This document shows, one piece after another, positions 36,201-43,710 of a stretch of DNA of 48,779 nucleotides. The stretch lies in contig DALYLJ010000003.1 in assembly GCA_031976395.1 (NCBI GenBank), positions 1 to 48,779 on the forward strand. The letters run 5' to 3'. Under the pieces are notes generated by a model, which worked only from the letters and a program-made list of their open reading frames with translations, made no database searches and was not told the DNA's origin. Source of the stretch: UBA11164 sp002420085. GTDB lineage: Bacteria > Pseudomonadota > Gammaproteobacteria > Xanthomonadales > Xanthomonadaceae. The position numbers and the translations under genes were made by a program. How positions within the stretch are numbered: the stretch's first letter is position 1; every line of letters begins with the position of its first letter.

Positions 36201-37763
36201 CAGCACCACTTCGTAATCGGCGGTGTCGGGGATGGCACCGCCCGAGGTCAGCGCAGTGAGCCGCGCACCGCGTCGGGCGCGCAGCATGCCGTGGACGGCA
36301 TCGCGGTGCAGGTGGGCCGCGCGCGGGCCGCGTCGGCTGCTGTAGCCTTCGGCGAGCATGCGCACCACCTGGTCGTACTGGCTGCGGGTCAGGGCGGCGT
36401 AGGGTTCGGCGCGACGCAGGGCATCGAACAGTGCGTCCTCGTGCCAGTCCTGGCCGGCGACTTCGGCGACGATCTGCTGGGCGAGCACGTCGAGCGCCAA
36501 TCGCTCGACGTGCAGGGTATCCAGTTCGCCCCGGCGCACGGCATCGATCAGGGCCACGCATTCGCCGAGGTCGTCGCGCGACAGCGGGAAGATGCGGCCC
36601 TTGGGCGTGCCATCGACGCTGTGTCCCGAGCGGCCGATCCGCTGGAGGAAGGCAGCGATGGCGCGCGGCGAACCGATCTGGCAGGCCAGTTCGACCTCGC
36701 CGATGTCGATGCCCAGTTCCAGCGACGCGGTGGCGACCAGCACCTTGAGTTCGCCGCGCTTGAGCCGCTGTTCGGCATCCAGGCGGATCTCTCGCGACAG
36801 GCTGCCGTGGTGGGCGGCGACCGCCTCCTTGCCGAGCCGCTCGCTCAGGTGCAGGGCCAGGCGTTCGGCCATTCGCCGGGTGTTGACGAACACCAGGGTG
36901 GTGCGGTGCTCACCGGCCAGGGTCGCCAGTCGGTCGTAGACGGTCGCCCAGACCTCCCCGGACATCACCGCCTCCAGTGGTGCCGGTGGCACTTCGATGG
37001 CGAGATCGCGGCGCCGGGTGTAGCCGACATCGACGATCTCGCAGTCGGGCACAGGGCCGGCTGCCGTCGGCGCCCCGACCAGATAGGCAGCGACAGCAGC
37101 CAGCGGCTTCTGGGTCGCCGACAGCCCGATCCGCGCCAGTCGGCGGCCGCACAGCGCTTCCAGCCGGGCCAGCGACAGCGCCAGATGGGCGCCGCGCTTG
37201 TTGCCGGCCAGGGCGTGGATTTCGTCGACGATCACCGTTTCGGTGCCGGCCAACATCTGCCGGCCCGATTCCGAGCCGAGCAGCACATACAGCGATTCCG
37301 GCGTGGTGACCACGATGTGCGGCGGCCGCTTGCGCATCGCCAGTCGTTCGCCCTGCGGCGTGTCGCCGGTGCGGACCATGGTGTGTACCTCGACGTCGGG
37401 CAGGCCGCGCTGGACCAGTTCGGCGCGGATGCCGGCCAGCGGTCCTTCGAGGTTGATCCGGATGTCGTTCGACAGCGCCTTGAGCGGCGAAACGTAGACG
37501 ATGAAGGTCCGATCCGGCAACGGCTGGCCGAACAGATGGCCGTCACCGGGTTGCAGGCCGCGTCGGACCAGTCCGTCGATGGCGGCGAGGAAGGCCGCCA
37601 GGGTCTTGCCCGAGCCGGTCGGTGCGGCGATCAGGGTGTGTCGCCCCGACGCGATCGCCGGCCAGGCCCGGGCCTGGGCCGGTGTCGGTTGCCCGAAGGC
37701 GGCGCGGAACCAGTCGGCGACGGCAGGGTGGAAGGCGGCGAGTGGGTCGATGGGCGAGGTCAT
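33216..37763 (-). CDS. lhr: Large Lhr-type ATP-dependent helicase
   Basis: 1515 aa superfamily 2 helicase. Walker A is PTGSGKT (48-54), motif II DEIH (180-183), motif III SAT (215-217), followed by ELGIDIGEVELACQIGSPRA and motif VI FLQRIGRSGH. Behind the core lie the Lhr winged helix/beta-barrel (DEAD_assoc region, RMRSEDLLAAVFPDQ) and a C-terminal extension of about 650 aa, found only in long Lhr proteins and thought to aid oligomerisation. The start is placed at ATG 37763, where the family N-terminus begins. Lhr proteins translocate on single-stranded DNA and respond to DNA damage. It lies in an operon with the methyltransferase gene downstream. Confidence 0.93.
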   Translation of the reverse strand: MTSPIDPLAAFHPAVADWFRAAFGQPTPAQARAWPAIASGRHTLIAAPTGSGKTLAAFLAAIDGLVRRGLQPGDGHLFGQPLPDRTFIVYVSPLKALSNDIRINLEGPLAGIRAELVQRGLPDVEVHTMVRTGDTPQGERLAMRKRPPHIVVTTPESLYVLLGSESGRQMLAGTETVIVDEIHALAGNKRGAHLALSLARLEALCGRRLARIGLSATQKPLAAVAAYLVGAPTAAGPVPDCEIVDVGYTRRRDLAIEVPPAPLEAVMSGEVWATVYDRLATLAGEHRTTLVFVNTRRMAERLALHLSERLGKEAVAAHHGSLSREIRLDAEQRLKRGELKVLVATASLELGIDIGEVELACQIGSPRAIAAFLQRIGRSGHSVDGTPKGRIFPLSRDDLGECVALIDAVRRGELDTLHVERLALDVLAQQIVAEVAGQDWHEDALFDALRRAEPYAALTRSQYDQVVRMLAEGYSSRRGPRAAHLHRDAVHGMLRARRGARLTALTSGGAIPDTADYEVVLEPQAHIIGSVHEDFAVESMAGDIFQLGNASYRILRVERGKLRVEDAQGLPPSIPFWLGEAPGRSDELSFALARLRAEIATRLHQGDGGPQIAERWLINEVGIADAAARQLIDYYAAADAALGVLPTQQILAMERFFDESGGTQLVIHTPFGVRLNRAWGLALRKRFCRNFNFELQAAATDDAIVLSLSTSHSFPLSDVLRYLHANSVRDVLVQALLDAPMFPLRWRWNATTALALPRFSGGRRVPPQIQRMRSEDLLAAVFPDQVACLENIVGERQIPDHPLVNQTLHDCLHDAMDIDALETLLRRIDAGEVEVVCRDLTEPSPLAAEILGARPYAFLDDAPLEERRTQAVQSRRWTDPASAEDLGRLDAGAIEAVREEAWPDARSAEELHDALMSLGWLSAGEVAGEPTWIDWLVELAASKRATLLSPLPAGGGDHPALWVAAERLPQMLAVHPQAQWQPRIEAPAEQATVEWTAEAALTDLLRGRLTGLGPVTAARLADSIGLPASAIEPALLGLERDGYVMRGRFTPMAGSHRPTLDRPAAVGESAQEWCERHLLARIHRYTLGRLRREIEPVSPRDFMRFAFEWQRVAPGSQASGPDALLAVLGQLEGYQAAAGAWESELLPARIADYDIRWLDELSMTGRIAWTRLHGPVASAGSTRSGGGPVRATPIVLLPRKALARWTALAGPIDTASALSSRAERVVDWLRTHGASFFDELSDGTRLLRAELEDALGELVSAGRVGADGFAGLRGLLVPSSERAGRRRSRGRRPALTGIADAGRWALIRPARTATEPNQRQADTRETLDYIVRVLLRRYGVLAWQLLHREPAWLPPWRDLRRTCQRMEARGELRGGRFIAGLSGEQFALPEAIALLRRVRQREPDGSLVCLCGSDPLNLSGLVVAGPKLPALASTRVLYRDGMPIATLIAGEFSAVTAMTEGEAWSARKTLLRDPAGQPARAVDRPRPPSTLPVTGIRENDRDPDPVRSPRNPNRP

Positions 37764-37860
37764 GACGGCGGCAGGGCAGGGCGATCGGACAGTCTGGATC
37801 GGTCCAGTCGCAGCGTCCGCGACAGTCGCGGTCACGGAAGGCCAGTGTCGCGCAAACCGA

Positions 37861-37885
37861 GCGGCGACGTCGCGCTCGTCGCCGC
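37861..37885. terminator. Hairpin between DUF1761 and lhr
   Basis: GCGGCGACG, a 7-nt loop and CGTCGCCGC: a perfect 9-bp stem about 50 bp after the DUF1761 stop and 100 bp before the lhr start. No T-run. Confidence 0.45.
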
Positions 37886-37933
37886 CGGTGTCGCTGTCGT
37901 CGGGCGTCGTGACTCAGCCCAGCCGATTGCCGG

Positions 37934-38332
37934 TCATGGCCAGAGCGCCAGGATCAGGCCGATCAGGGTGAATTGCAGGGTGTGGTAGCCACCATTGATC
38001 AGGAACAGCTTGAGCGACTTGCGCTCGAACAGGTAGTTGATGCCGAAACTGGACGACACCCAGAACAGCCCGGCCGAGGCGCCTGCGCCGAGTCCCAGGG
38101 CGAGCGGTGGGCGCGGCCCGAGGAACATCGCGAACACGAAGGCGGCGGCCAGACTGAGCACGAACGCCAGCCCGAAGATCAGCGCCATGTTGCCACTGTT
38201 GATCTGGGCGTCGCTCAGGCCGGTCTCGCGTTGCCAGGCGCGACCGAACAGGATCGGTGAGTACCACAGGCCGCCGAGCACGAAGCTGGCGATGGCGGCG
38301 GTCAGGACCGCCCAGATATTGAACTCAGGCAT
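37934..38332 (-). CDS. DUF1761 membrane protein
   Basis: 132 aa with four hydrophobic helices. The family N-terminus reads VLTAAIASFVLGGLWYSPILFG, followed by W near residue 33, and ends in YLFERKSLKLFLINGGYH and a last helix. DUF1761 proteins are small inner-membrane proteins with no known function. ATG 38332 has GAGGAA about 7 nt upstream. It lies 102 bp downstream of the AraC-type regulator gene on the same strand. Confidence 0.88.
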   Translation of the reverse strand: MPEFNIWAVLTAAIASFVLGGLWYSPILFGRAWQRETGLSDAQINSGNMALIFGLAFVLSLAAAFVFAMFLGPRPPLALGLGAGASAGLFWVSSSFGINYLFERKSLKLFLINGGYHTLQFTLIGLILALWP

Positions 38333-38434
38333 GGGAATGTTCCTCGGCGTCGGGTGGTTGGGATGACAGCATCCGGCGCAAGCATGGCGGCTTGCCGGCG
38401 ACCGGTCTTGGAAAAATGGGAACAGTGGTGGCGT

Positions 38435-39307
38435 TCATTCCACCACCACGCTCAGGCTGTCCGGACGCGACCGGCCAACCAATTCGCCCGGCGCGAAGCC
38501 GCTGAAGGCCCGGAAATCGCGGATCAGGTGGGCTTGATCGTAATACCCGCACTGGGCGGCGAGTTCGGCCCAGGGCACATGGTCGAGACCGCCCAGCCGG
38601 GCCAATGCCGCCTTGAATCGCTCGATGCGTGCGATCGTCTTCGGACCCAGGCCGACATCGCGGCGGAACAGATCGGTCAGATACTTGCGGCTGACCCCAG
38701 CCTCGGCTGCCAGTTCAGCCACGGGGATGTGGCCGGCGCTCGCACCGATCCGTGCCAGCGCCCACGGCACCAGGGCGTGCGGCTGGCAGCGCGGGTCGAG
38801 GCGGTCGAGCAGCCAGGCTTCGACCCGCGCGAAGCAGTGTCGAATCTCGGTGCAGTTCAGTAGCTGTTCGCGCAGATCCAGAACCCGGTCGCCCAGCAGG
38901 TCGGTCAGCGCCAGCACCTGACCGGCGGTCCGTTCGCCGTCGCAATGCAGCCAGGGCCGCGCCCCGCTGGCACGGAAGGCCACGCCCAGCAGTCGATTGC
39001 CGTTGGGGGCCTCGGTCTCGATCGGCCGCTGGTGCAGGCCGGAATACCAGATATCGCGGAACGGCACCCGCCGCTGCGGCGGCTCAGGTTCGATCAGGTA
39101 CTGGGTCGGGCCGAGATTGATCAACAGAAAGCTGTCGCCGGTCGGCAGGATGCGGTCGCGCCGATAGCTGACCTGGCCCTCGCCGAACCACAGGGTGCTG
39201 ACGTGGGGGTGCAGGGCCGGACAGGGCTGGCAGGTTGCGACGGTCCAGCGGCCCAGCGCGTCATCGTGCTGGTGGATGGCGACGCGGGACTGGAGACTGC
39301 CGTCCAT
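38435..39307 (-). CDS. AraC family transcriptional regulator
   Basis: 290 aa. The N-terminal part is a cupin-like sensing domain (GDSFLLINLGPTQYLIEP) of the type seen in regulators with a DUF6597-like domain. The C-terminal 100 residues form an AraC double helix-turn-helix: VAELAAEAGVSRKYLTDLF and WAELAAQCGYYDQAHLIRDF, followed by the typical FSGFAPGEL. The upstream position on the same strand makes DUF1761 a plausible target. No ligand can be predicted. Confidence 0.88.
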   Translation of the reverse strand: MDGSLQSRVAIHQHDDALGRWTVATCQPCPALHPHVSTLWFGEGQVSYRRDRILPTGDSFLLINLGPTQYLIEPEPPQRRVPFRDIWYSGLHQRPIETEAPNGNRLLGVAFRASGARPWLHCDGERTAGQVLALTDLLGDRVLDLREQLLNCTEIRHCFARVEAWLLDRLDPRCQPHALVPWALARIGASAGHIPVAELAAEAGVSRKYLTDLFRRDVGLGPKTIARIERFKAALARLGGLDHVPWAELAAQCGYYDQAHLIRDFRAFSGFAPGELVGRSRPDSLSVVVE

Positions 39308-39398
39308 CCGAAGATCGCACCCTGGCTGGGATCATGCCGGCCGAGCATAGCATCGCCGTGGCGCCGGCGATGGCGCGTGCGGTCACTCGCAGCGCGGG

Positions 39399-40472
39399 TC
39401 AGGCCGCCGCCGACAGCTTTCGGACGGTGTCGGCATTCGGCCATTGCCCGGTGCCGGCCTCGCCAGGGTGTTCGGCGCGTCGATCGACCTGTTCGATCAG
39501 CGCATCGAACTGGGCGCGGGTCAGGTCGAACTGCGCCTCGGCGGTCTCGGCGCGGTTGATCACGGCCCGGAAATCGGTGCGGTGTTGCTCGCTGTAGTCC
39601 GGGTGGTCCTTGGCGTACCAGCCGAGGTGCTTGCGGGCAATCCGCATGCCGGCCGGTTCGCCGTAGAACTCGTACAGGGCGCGCAGGTGGCCGAGCAGGA
39701 TGTCCCGCACCTCGACCAGGGTCGGCGGCGGCAGGCGTTCGCCGGTGGCGAGGTAGTGGCTGATCTCGCGGAACAGCCATGGCCGGCCCTGGGCGGCACG
39801 GCCGATCATCAGCGCGTCGCAGCCGGTACGAGCCAGCACCTGGGCCGCCTTCTCGGGCGAGTCGATGTCGCCGTTGGCCATCACCGGAATGCTCAGCCGC
39901 GATTTGATTTCGGCGATGGTGTCGTATTCCGCCTCGCCGGTATACATCTGCTCGCGGCTGCGGCCGTGGATCGCCAGTGCCGCGATGCCGCTGGCCTCGG
40001 CAATCCCGGCAATGATCGGCGCATTGCGTTGGCCGGCCGCCCAGCCGGTGCGAATCTTGAGCGTTACCGGCACATCGACTGCGCGCACCACCGCAGTCAG
40101 GATGCGGCCGACCAGTCCCTCGTCGCGCATCAGCGCCGAGCCGGCCCAGGCCGCGCAGACCTTCTTGGCCGGGCAGCCCATGTTGATGTCGATGATCCGG
40201 GCGCCATGCCCGACGTTGCAGCGTGCCGCCTCGGCCAGTTGGACCGGATCGGCACCGGCGATCTGCACCGAGACCGGATCGGGCTCGCCGGCATGATCGA
40301 GCCGGTGGCGGGATTTTCGGGTCTGCCGCAGTCGCGGGTCGGCACTGGTCATCTCCGACACGCACAGCCCCGCGCCCAGACGCTTGCACAGCATCCGGAA
40401 CGGCTTGTCGGTGACGCCCGCCATGGGGGCGAGCACCACCGGTGGATCGATGAGGTAGGGGCCGATGCGCAT
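39399..40472 (-). CDS. dusB: tRNA-dihydrouridine synthase B
   Basis: 357 aa FMN enzyme reducing uridines in tRNA. The DusB-type motifs are LAPMAGVTDKPFR, INMGCPAKKVC (active-site cysteine), GTDA-like MYTGEAEYDTI, and MIGRAAQGRPWLF. The usual downstream partner fis is absent here; the gene stands alone. ATG 40472 is preferred over an in-frame ATG 9 bases upstream (40481) because the latter overlaps a -10 hexamer. Confidence 0.92.
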   Translation of the reverse strand: MRIGPYLIDPPVVLAPMAGVTDKPFRMLCKRLGAGLCVSEMTSADPRLRQTRKSRHRLDHAGEPDPVSVQIAGADPVQLAEAARCNVGHGARIIDINMGCPAKKVCAAWAGSALMRDEGLVGRILTAVVRAVDVPVTLKIRTGWAAGQRNAPIIAGIAEASGIAALAIHGRSREQMYTGEAEYDTIAEIKSRLSIPVMANGDIDSPEKAAQVLARTGCDALMIGRAAQGRPWLFREISHYLATGERLPPPTLVEVRDILLGHLRALYEFYGEPAGMRIARKHLGWYAKDHPDYSEQHRTDFRAVINRAETAEAQFDLTRAQFDALIEQVDRRAEHPGEAGTGQWPNADTVRKLSAAA

Positions 40473-40479
40473 GGCGGGC

Positions 40480-40485
40480 ATTGTA
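40480..40485 (-). promoter_or_regulatory. -10 element of dusB next to its start codon
   Basis: Reads TACAAT on the minus strand, 7 nt before ATG 40472; same layout as the nfuA promoter, with no Shine-Dalgarno. Confidence 0.55.
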
Positions 40486-40638
40486 AGCGGGCCGCCAAGC
40501 AGCGAGCCGGTCATCGCTAACGCCGTGAAGCGATCCATGCCCGGATCGGCCATCTGCCGGGACGTCGGTCTTCACGAGTCCGCAGCATGGCGCGCCAGGG
40601 GGCTGGCGATGGCCGGGACGGCCTGCTCAAGAGCAGGT

Positions 40639-40914
40639 TCATCGATCGCGATAGACCTGGCTGCGATGGCCAACCCGGACCACGTGAATCGTCACCACAG
40701 CATCCTCGATGCTGGCGATCACGCGGTACGCGCCGACGCGGTACTTCCAGAACCGCCCCAGATCCGGCCCGTGCAGCGGTTCTCCGGCCATCCGTGGGTG
40801 ATCGGCCGTCAACACTCGTTCGCGCAGAAAGCGGATGATTCGCCTGGCGGCCTTGGCATCCAGTGCCGCCAGTTCTCGTTCGGCACTGCGCGAGAACTCA
40901 ATCCGCCAGCCCAA
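40639..40914 (-). CDS. RelE/ParE superfamily toxin
   Basis: 91 aa from TTG 40914. The body WRIEFSRSAERELAALD, KAARRIIRFLRERV, RFWKYRVGAYRVIASIED and VVRVGHRSQVY follows the RelE pattern, with the basic/aromatic residues near the C-terminus (RVGHRSQVYR) that act in ribosome-dependent mRNA cleavage. No ATG exists at the N-terminus expected for the family; TTG preceded by GGAG (8 nt spacing) is the likely start. The start lies 17 bp inside the antitoxin gene, so translation is coupled. Confidence 0.85.
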   Translation of the reverse strand: MGWRIEFSRSAERELAALDAKAARRIIRFLRERVLTADHPRMAGEPLHGPDLGRFWKYRVGAYRVIASIEDAVVTIHVVRVGHRSQVYRDR

Positions 40915-41104
40915 GCAGGCGCTCCACGTCGTCGAGTGGAATTCGCTCCTCCTCGATGCGCGCGAGGGCCAGATGGTAGTCCTCGATGTCGTCGAGATAG
41001 GCAAGGATCGCCTTGCGGGCGTACCAGGTCTTGGTGCGCCCGGTCTTTTCGGCCAGCGCGGCCAAGCGTTCCTCAACATCTGCCGGAAGACGGATTGCAA
41101 GCAT
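40898..41104 (-). CDS. Ribbon-helix-helix antitoxin (RelB-like)
   Basis: 68 aa. The N-terminal LAIRLPADVEERLAALAEKT forms a ribbon-helix-helix DNA-binding fold, followed by RTKTWYARKAILAYLDD; the C-terminal segment HLALARIEEERIPLDDVERLLG should wrap the toxin. ATG 41104 is preferred to the in-frame ATG at 41110 because a GGGGAT stretch then has usable spacing. The order antitoxin-toxin with overlap is standard. The antitoxin probably represses its own operon from the upstream inverted repeat. Confidence 0.85.
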   Translation of the reverse strand: MLAIRLPADVEERLAALAEKTGRTKTWYARKAILAYLDDIEDYHLALARIEEERIPLDDVERLLGLAD

Positions 41105-41396
41105 GATCATCCCCGAAGTTCGCGACCTGCGTTGACGGTTGGTCTGTGTCGATTCCTGCCGGTCGCCCCGTTTTTGGCTGGTAACGACAGCCTCGAATGC
41201 GGTGTCCGAGCCCTGTTCTCGATCAGTCGCTATACAAAGATAGCGCATGGCGTGTCGAACACTCAAGCGGACCGATGCGTTATCGCCATCAATTCACCCT
41301 GATTGCGCACACAGCATGGCTCGCCAGGGATCTGCCTGCCTCAATGCTCGATGCTCGATTCCCGGCTGTTGCGAATCCCGTCCGCCACAACTCCCA
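41105..41396. other. Gap upstream of the toxin-antitoxin pair
   Basis: 292 bp between the antitoxin start and the rbsK stop, lower in G+C than its surroundings. It holds an inverted repeat at 41228-41245 and no gene that I can support. Confidence 0.5.
41228..41245. repeat. Inverted repeat, possible antitoxin operator
   Basis: CGCTAT-ACAAAG-ATAGCG: perfect 6-bp arms around an A/T-rich centre, 124 bp upstream of the antitoxin ATG. Confidence 0.4.
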
Positions 41397-42359
41397 TCAG
41401 CCGGGGTAACGGGCCTCGAATTCGCTTCGGGTCGGCATGGCCAGCGCGGCGCCGGGGCGCTCGGTGGACAGGGCAGCGTAGCGATTGGCGAAGCGGGCGG
41501 CGTGGACGAACGGGCGCTCCGGGTGCTGGGCGAGGGCGGCGGCCAGGGCGCCGTTGAAGGCATCGCCGGCACCGGTGGTGTCGATGGCGCGCACCGGTTC
41601 TGGGCCCAGGCGGTAGACGGCCTGGGCGTCGCCGTGCCGGTGCTGGCCGTGGCTGATCAGACAGCCGTGCCGGCCGAGGGTGATCACCACCGTGCCCGCG
41701 CTCAGCCGACGGCACAACTCGGCGAGCCGGTCGTCGGCCAGGCCGGCGATGTCGTCCGGGGCCAGGTCGAGTCCGGCGTGGCGGGCGAGCAGGGCGCAGA
41801 ACTCGGTTTCGTTGGGGGTCAGGATGTCGGCCAGGGTCAGCAGTTCGCGGTCGATCTCGGCATCGGCCGGGGCTGGATTGAGGACGGTGACGATGCCATT
41901 CCGGCGGGCGTGATGCAGGGCGGCGGCGACCGCGCTCGGGGCGACTTCCACCTGTGCCAGGACGACCCCGGCACGTTCGATGGCATCGGCCTGGGCCAGG
42001 ACATGGGCGTGCGAAAGCGCGGCATTGGCGCCGGGTGCGACCACGATCTGGTTGCGGCCCTCGCCATCGACCACGACGGCGGCACAGCCGGTGGCCGCTT
42101 CGACCCGTTCGGCGTGCAGGACGAGACCATCGGCGCGGGCCAGGGCGAGTGCCAATTCGGCGGCGCCGTCGTGGCCCAGGGCGCACACCAAGCGGGTCTC
42201 GGCGCCGGCCCGTCGGGCAGCGATCGCCTGGTTGAAGCCCTTGCCGCCCGGACCGCTGGCGTAGCGGCCGGACACGGTCTGGCCGGGTGCCGGCAACTGG
42301 CTGCCGGTCCAGACGTGGTCCTGGTTGAAGGAACCGACGACGACCACTCGTCCGGTCAT
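41397..42359 (-). CDS. rbsK: Ribokinase-type PfkB family sugar kinase
   Basis: 320 aa. The N-terminal VVVVGSFNQDHVW, the sugar-binding GPGGKGFNQAIAARRAGA and the C-terminal catalytic DTTGAGDAFNGALAAAL (anion hole and base Asp) identify a PfkB kinase close to ribokinase. It starts 4 bp after the nucleoside transporter gene ends, so the two form an operon. That context suggests the enzyme phosphorylates ribose released from nucleosides, or a nucleoside itself. Confidence 0.88.
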   Translation of the reverse strand: MTGRVVVVGSFNQDHVWTGSQLPAPGQTVSGRYASGPGGKGFNQAIAARRAGAETRLVCALGHDGAAELALALARADGLVLHAERVEAATGCAAVVVDGEGRNQIVVAPGANAALSHAHVLAQADAIERAGVVLAQVEVAPSAVAAALHHARRNGIVTVLNPAPADAEIDRELLTLADILTPNETEFCALLARHAGLDLAPDDIAGLADDRLAELCRRLSAGTVVITLGRHGCLISHGQHRHGDAQAVYRLGPEPVRAIDTTGAGDAFNGALAAALAQHPERPFVHAARFANRYAALSTERPGAALAMPTRSEFEARYPG

Positions 42360-42363
42360 GGCC

Positions 42364-43629
42364 TCAGACCGTCGCCAGCACGCCCGCGATGGTGGCGGTC
42401 ATGAAGGTGGCCAGGGTGCCGCCGAGCACGGCCTTGAGGCCGAACCGGGCCAGATCGTGGCGGCGCTCCGGAGCGATGCCGCCGATGCCGCCGATCTGGA
42501 TGGCGATCGAACTGAAATTGGCGAAGCCGCACAGGGCGTAGGTGGCGATCAGTTGGCTCTTGGCCGAGAGGGTGTCCTTGATCTGACTGAGTTCGGCGTA
42601 GGCGACGAATTCGTTGAGCACGACCTTGGTGCCGATCAGTCCGCCGACCGCCACCGCATCCGACCAGGGCACGCCGATCAGCCAGGCGATCGGTGCCAGC
42701 AGCAGGCCGAACAGGGCCGACAGGCCGAGTTCGCGGCCAAGGGCGGCATTCAGACCGGTGATCTCGCCGAGCCAGGCGATCGGTGCGTCGAGCAGGGCGA
42801 TCAGGGCGATGAAGGCGAGCAGCATGGCACCGACGTTGAGCGCCAGGCGCAGGCCATCGCTGGCGCCGGCGGCGGCAGCGTCGATGACATTGGCGGTGGT
42901 CCGCTCGATGTGGACTTTGACCGTGCCGCGAGTGAGCGGCTGTTCGACCTCGGGCACCAGGATCTTGGCGATCACCAGGGTCGCCGGGGCGGCCATGATG
43001 CTGGCGGCGATCAGGTGCTTGGCGAAGAACTGCTGGGATTCCGGGTCAGGGCCGCCGAGCATCTGGACGTAGGCGCCGAGCACACCACCGGCGATGGTTG
43101 CCATGCCGCCGACCATCAGGGCCAGCAGTTCGGAGCGGGTCATTCCGGCGATGTAGGGCTTGATCACCAGGGGTGCCTCGGTCTGGCCGACGAAGGCATT
43201 GGCAGCCACCGACAGGGTTTCGGCGCCCGACACGTTCATGACCTTGGTGATCACCCAGGCGATGCCCTTGACGATCGCCTGCATGATGCCGAGGTGATAC
43301 AGCACCGACATCAGCGAGGCGAAGAAGATGATGGTCGGCAGTACCTGGAAGGCGATGATGAAGCCCAGGCTCTCCTGGCCGGCCAGCGGCCCGAAGATGA
43401 AGGCCGAACCCTTCTGGGTGAAGCCGAGCAGTGCAACGAAGCCCTGACTGAGCGCGCCGAAGATGGCAGCGCCGAACGGGGTGAGCAGCACGAAGGCAGC
43501 GAAGGCCAGTTGCAGACCGAGGCCGGTGACGACCAGACGCCAGTCGATCGCCCGCCGATTCTCGGAGAACGCGAAGGCGATTGCGATCAGGGCGGTCAGG
43601 CCGATCAGTCCGAACAGAACATCGAGCAT
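42364..43629 (-). CDS. nupC: Concentrative nucleoside transporter, NupC/CNT family
   Basis: 421 aa with about ten hydrophobic segments. CNT hallmarks include VGQTEAPLVIKPYI (nucleoside and ion site), MTRSELLALMVGGMATIAGGVLGAYV, GTKVVLNEFVAYAEL and YALCGFANFSSIAIQIGGIG. It imports nucleosides with Na+ or H+ across the inner membrane. ATG 43629 has GGAG 7 nt upstream. It is the first gene of the operon with the PfkB kinase. Confidence 0.93.
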   Translation of the reverse strand: MLDVLFGLIGLTALIAIAFAFSENRRAIDWRLVVTGLGLQLAFAAFVLLTPFGAAIFGALSQGFVALLGFTQKGSAFIFGPLAGQESLGFIIAFQVLPTIIFFASLMSVLYHLGIMQAIVKGIAWVITKVMNVSGAETLSVAANAFVGQTEAPLVIKPYIAGMTRSELLALMVGGMATIAGGVLGAYVQMLGGPDPESQQFFAKHLIAASIMAAPATLVIAKILVPEVEQPLTRGTVKVHIERTTANVIDAAAAGASDGLRLALNVGAMLLAFIALIALLDAPIAWLGEITGLNAALGRELGLSALFGLLLAPIAWLIGVPWSDAVAVGGLIGTKVVLNEFVAYAELSQIKDTLSAKSQLIATYALCGFANFSSIAIQIGGIGGIAPERRHDLARFGLKAVLGGTLATFMTATIAGVLATV

Positions 43630-43659
43630 GTGCGCTCCGTGGGGCGAAATACCGGCCGC

Positions 43660-43688
43660 AGACTACGGCAGCAGCGTGCCGGCTACAA
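43660..43688 (-). promoter_or_regulatory. Sigma-70 promoter of the nupC-rbsK operon
   Basis: On the minus strand: TTGTAG (43683-43688), exactly 17 bp, TAGTCT (43660-43665). The transcript would start about 24 nt before the nupC ATG. Confidence 0.65.
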
Positions 43689-43710
43689 GCGGCAGTGCGC
43701 CATTTTTTCG

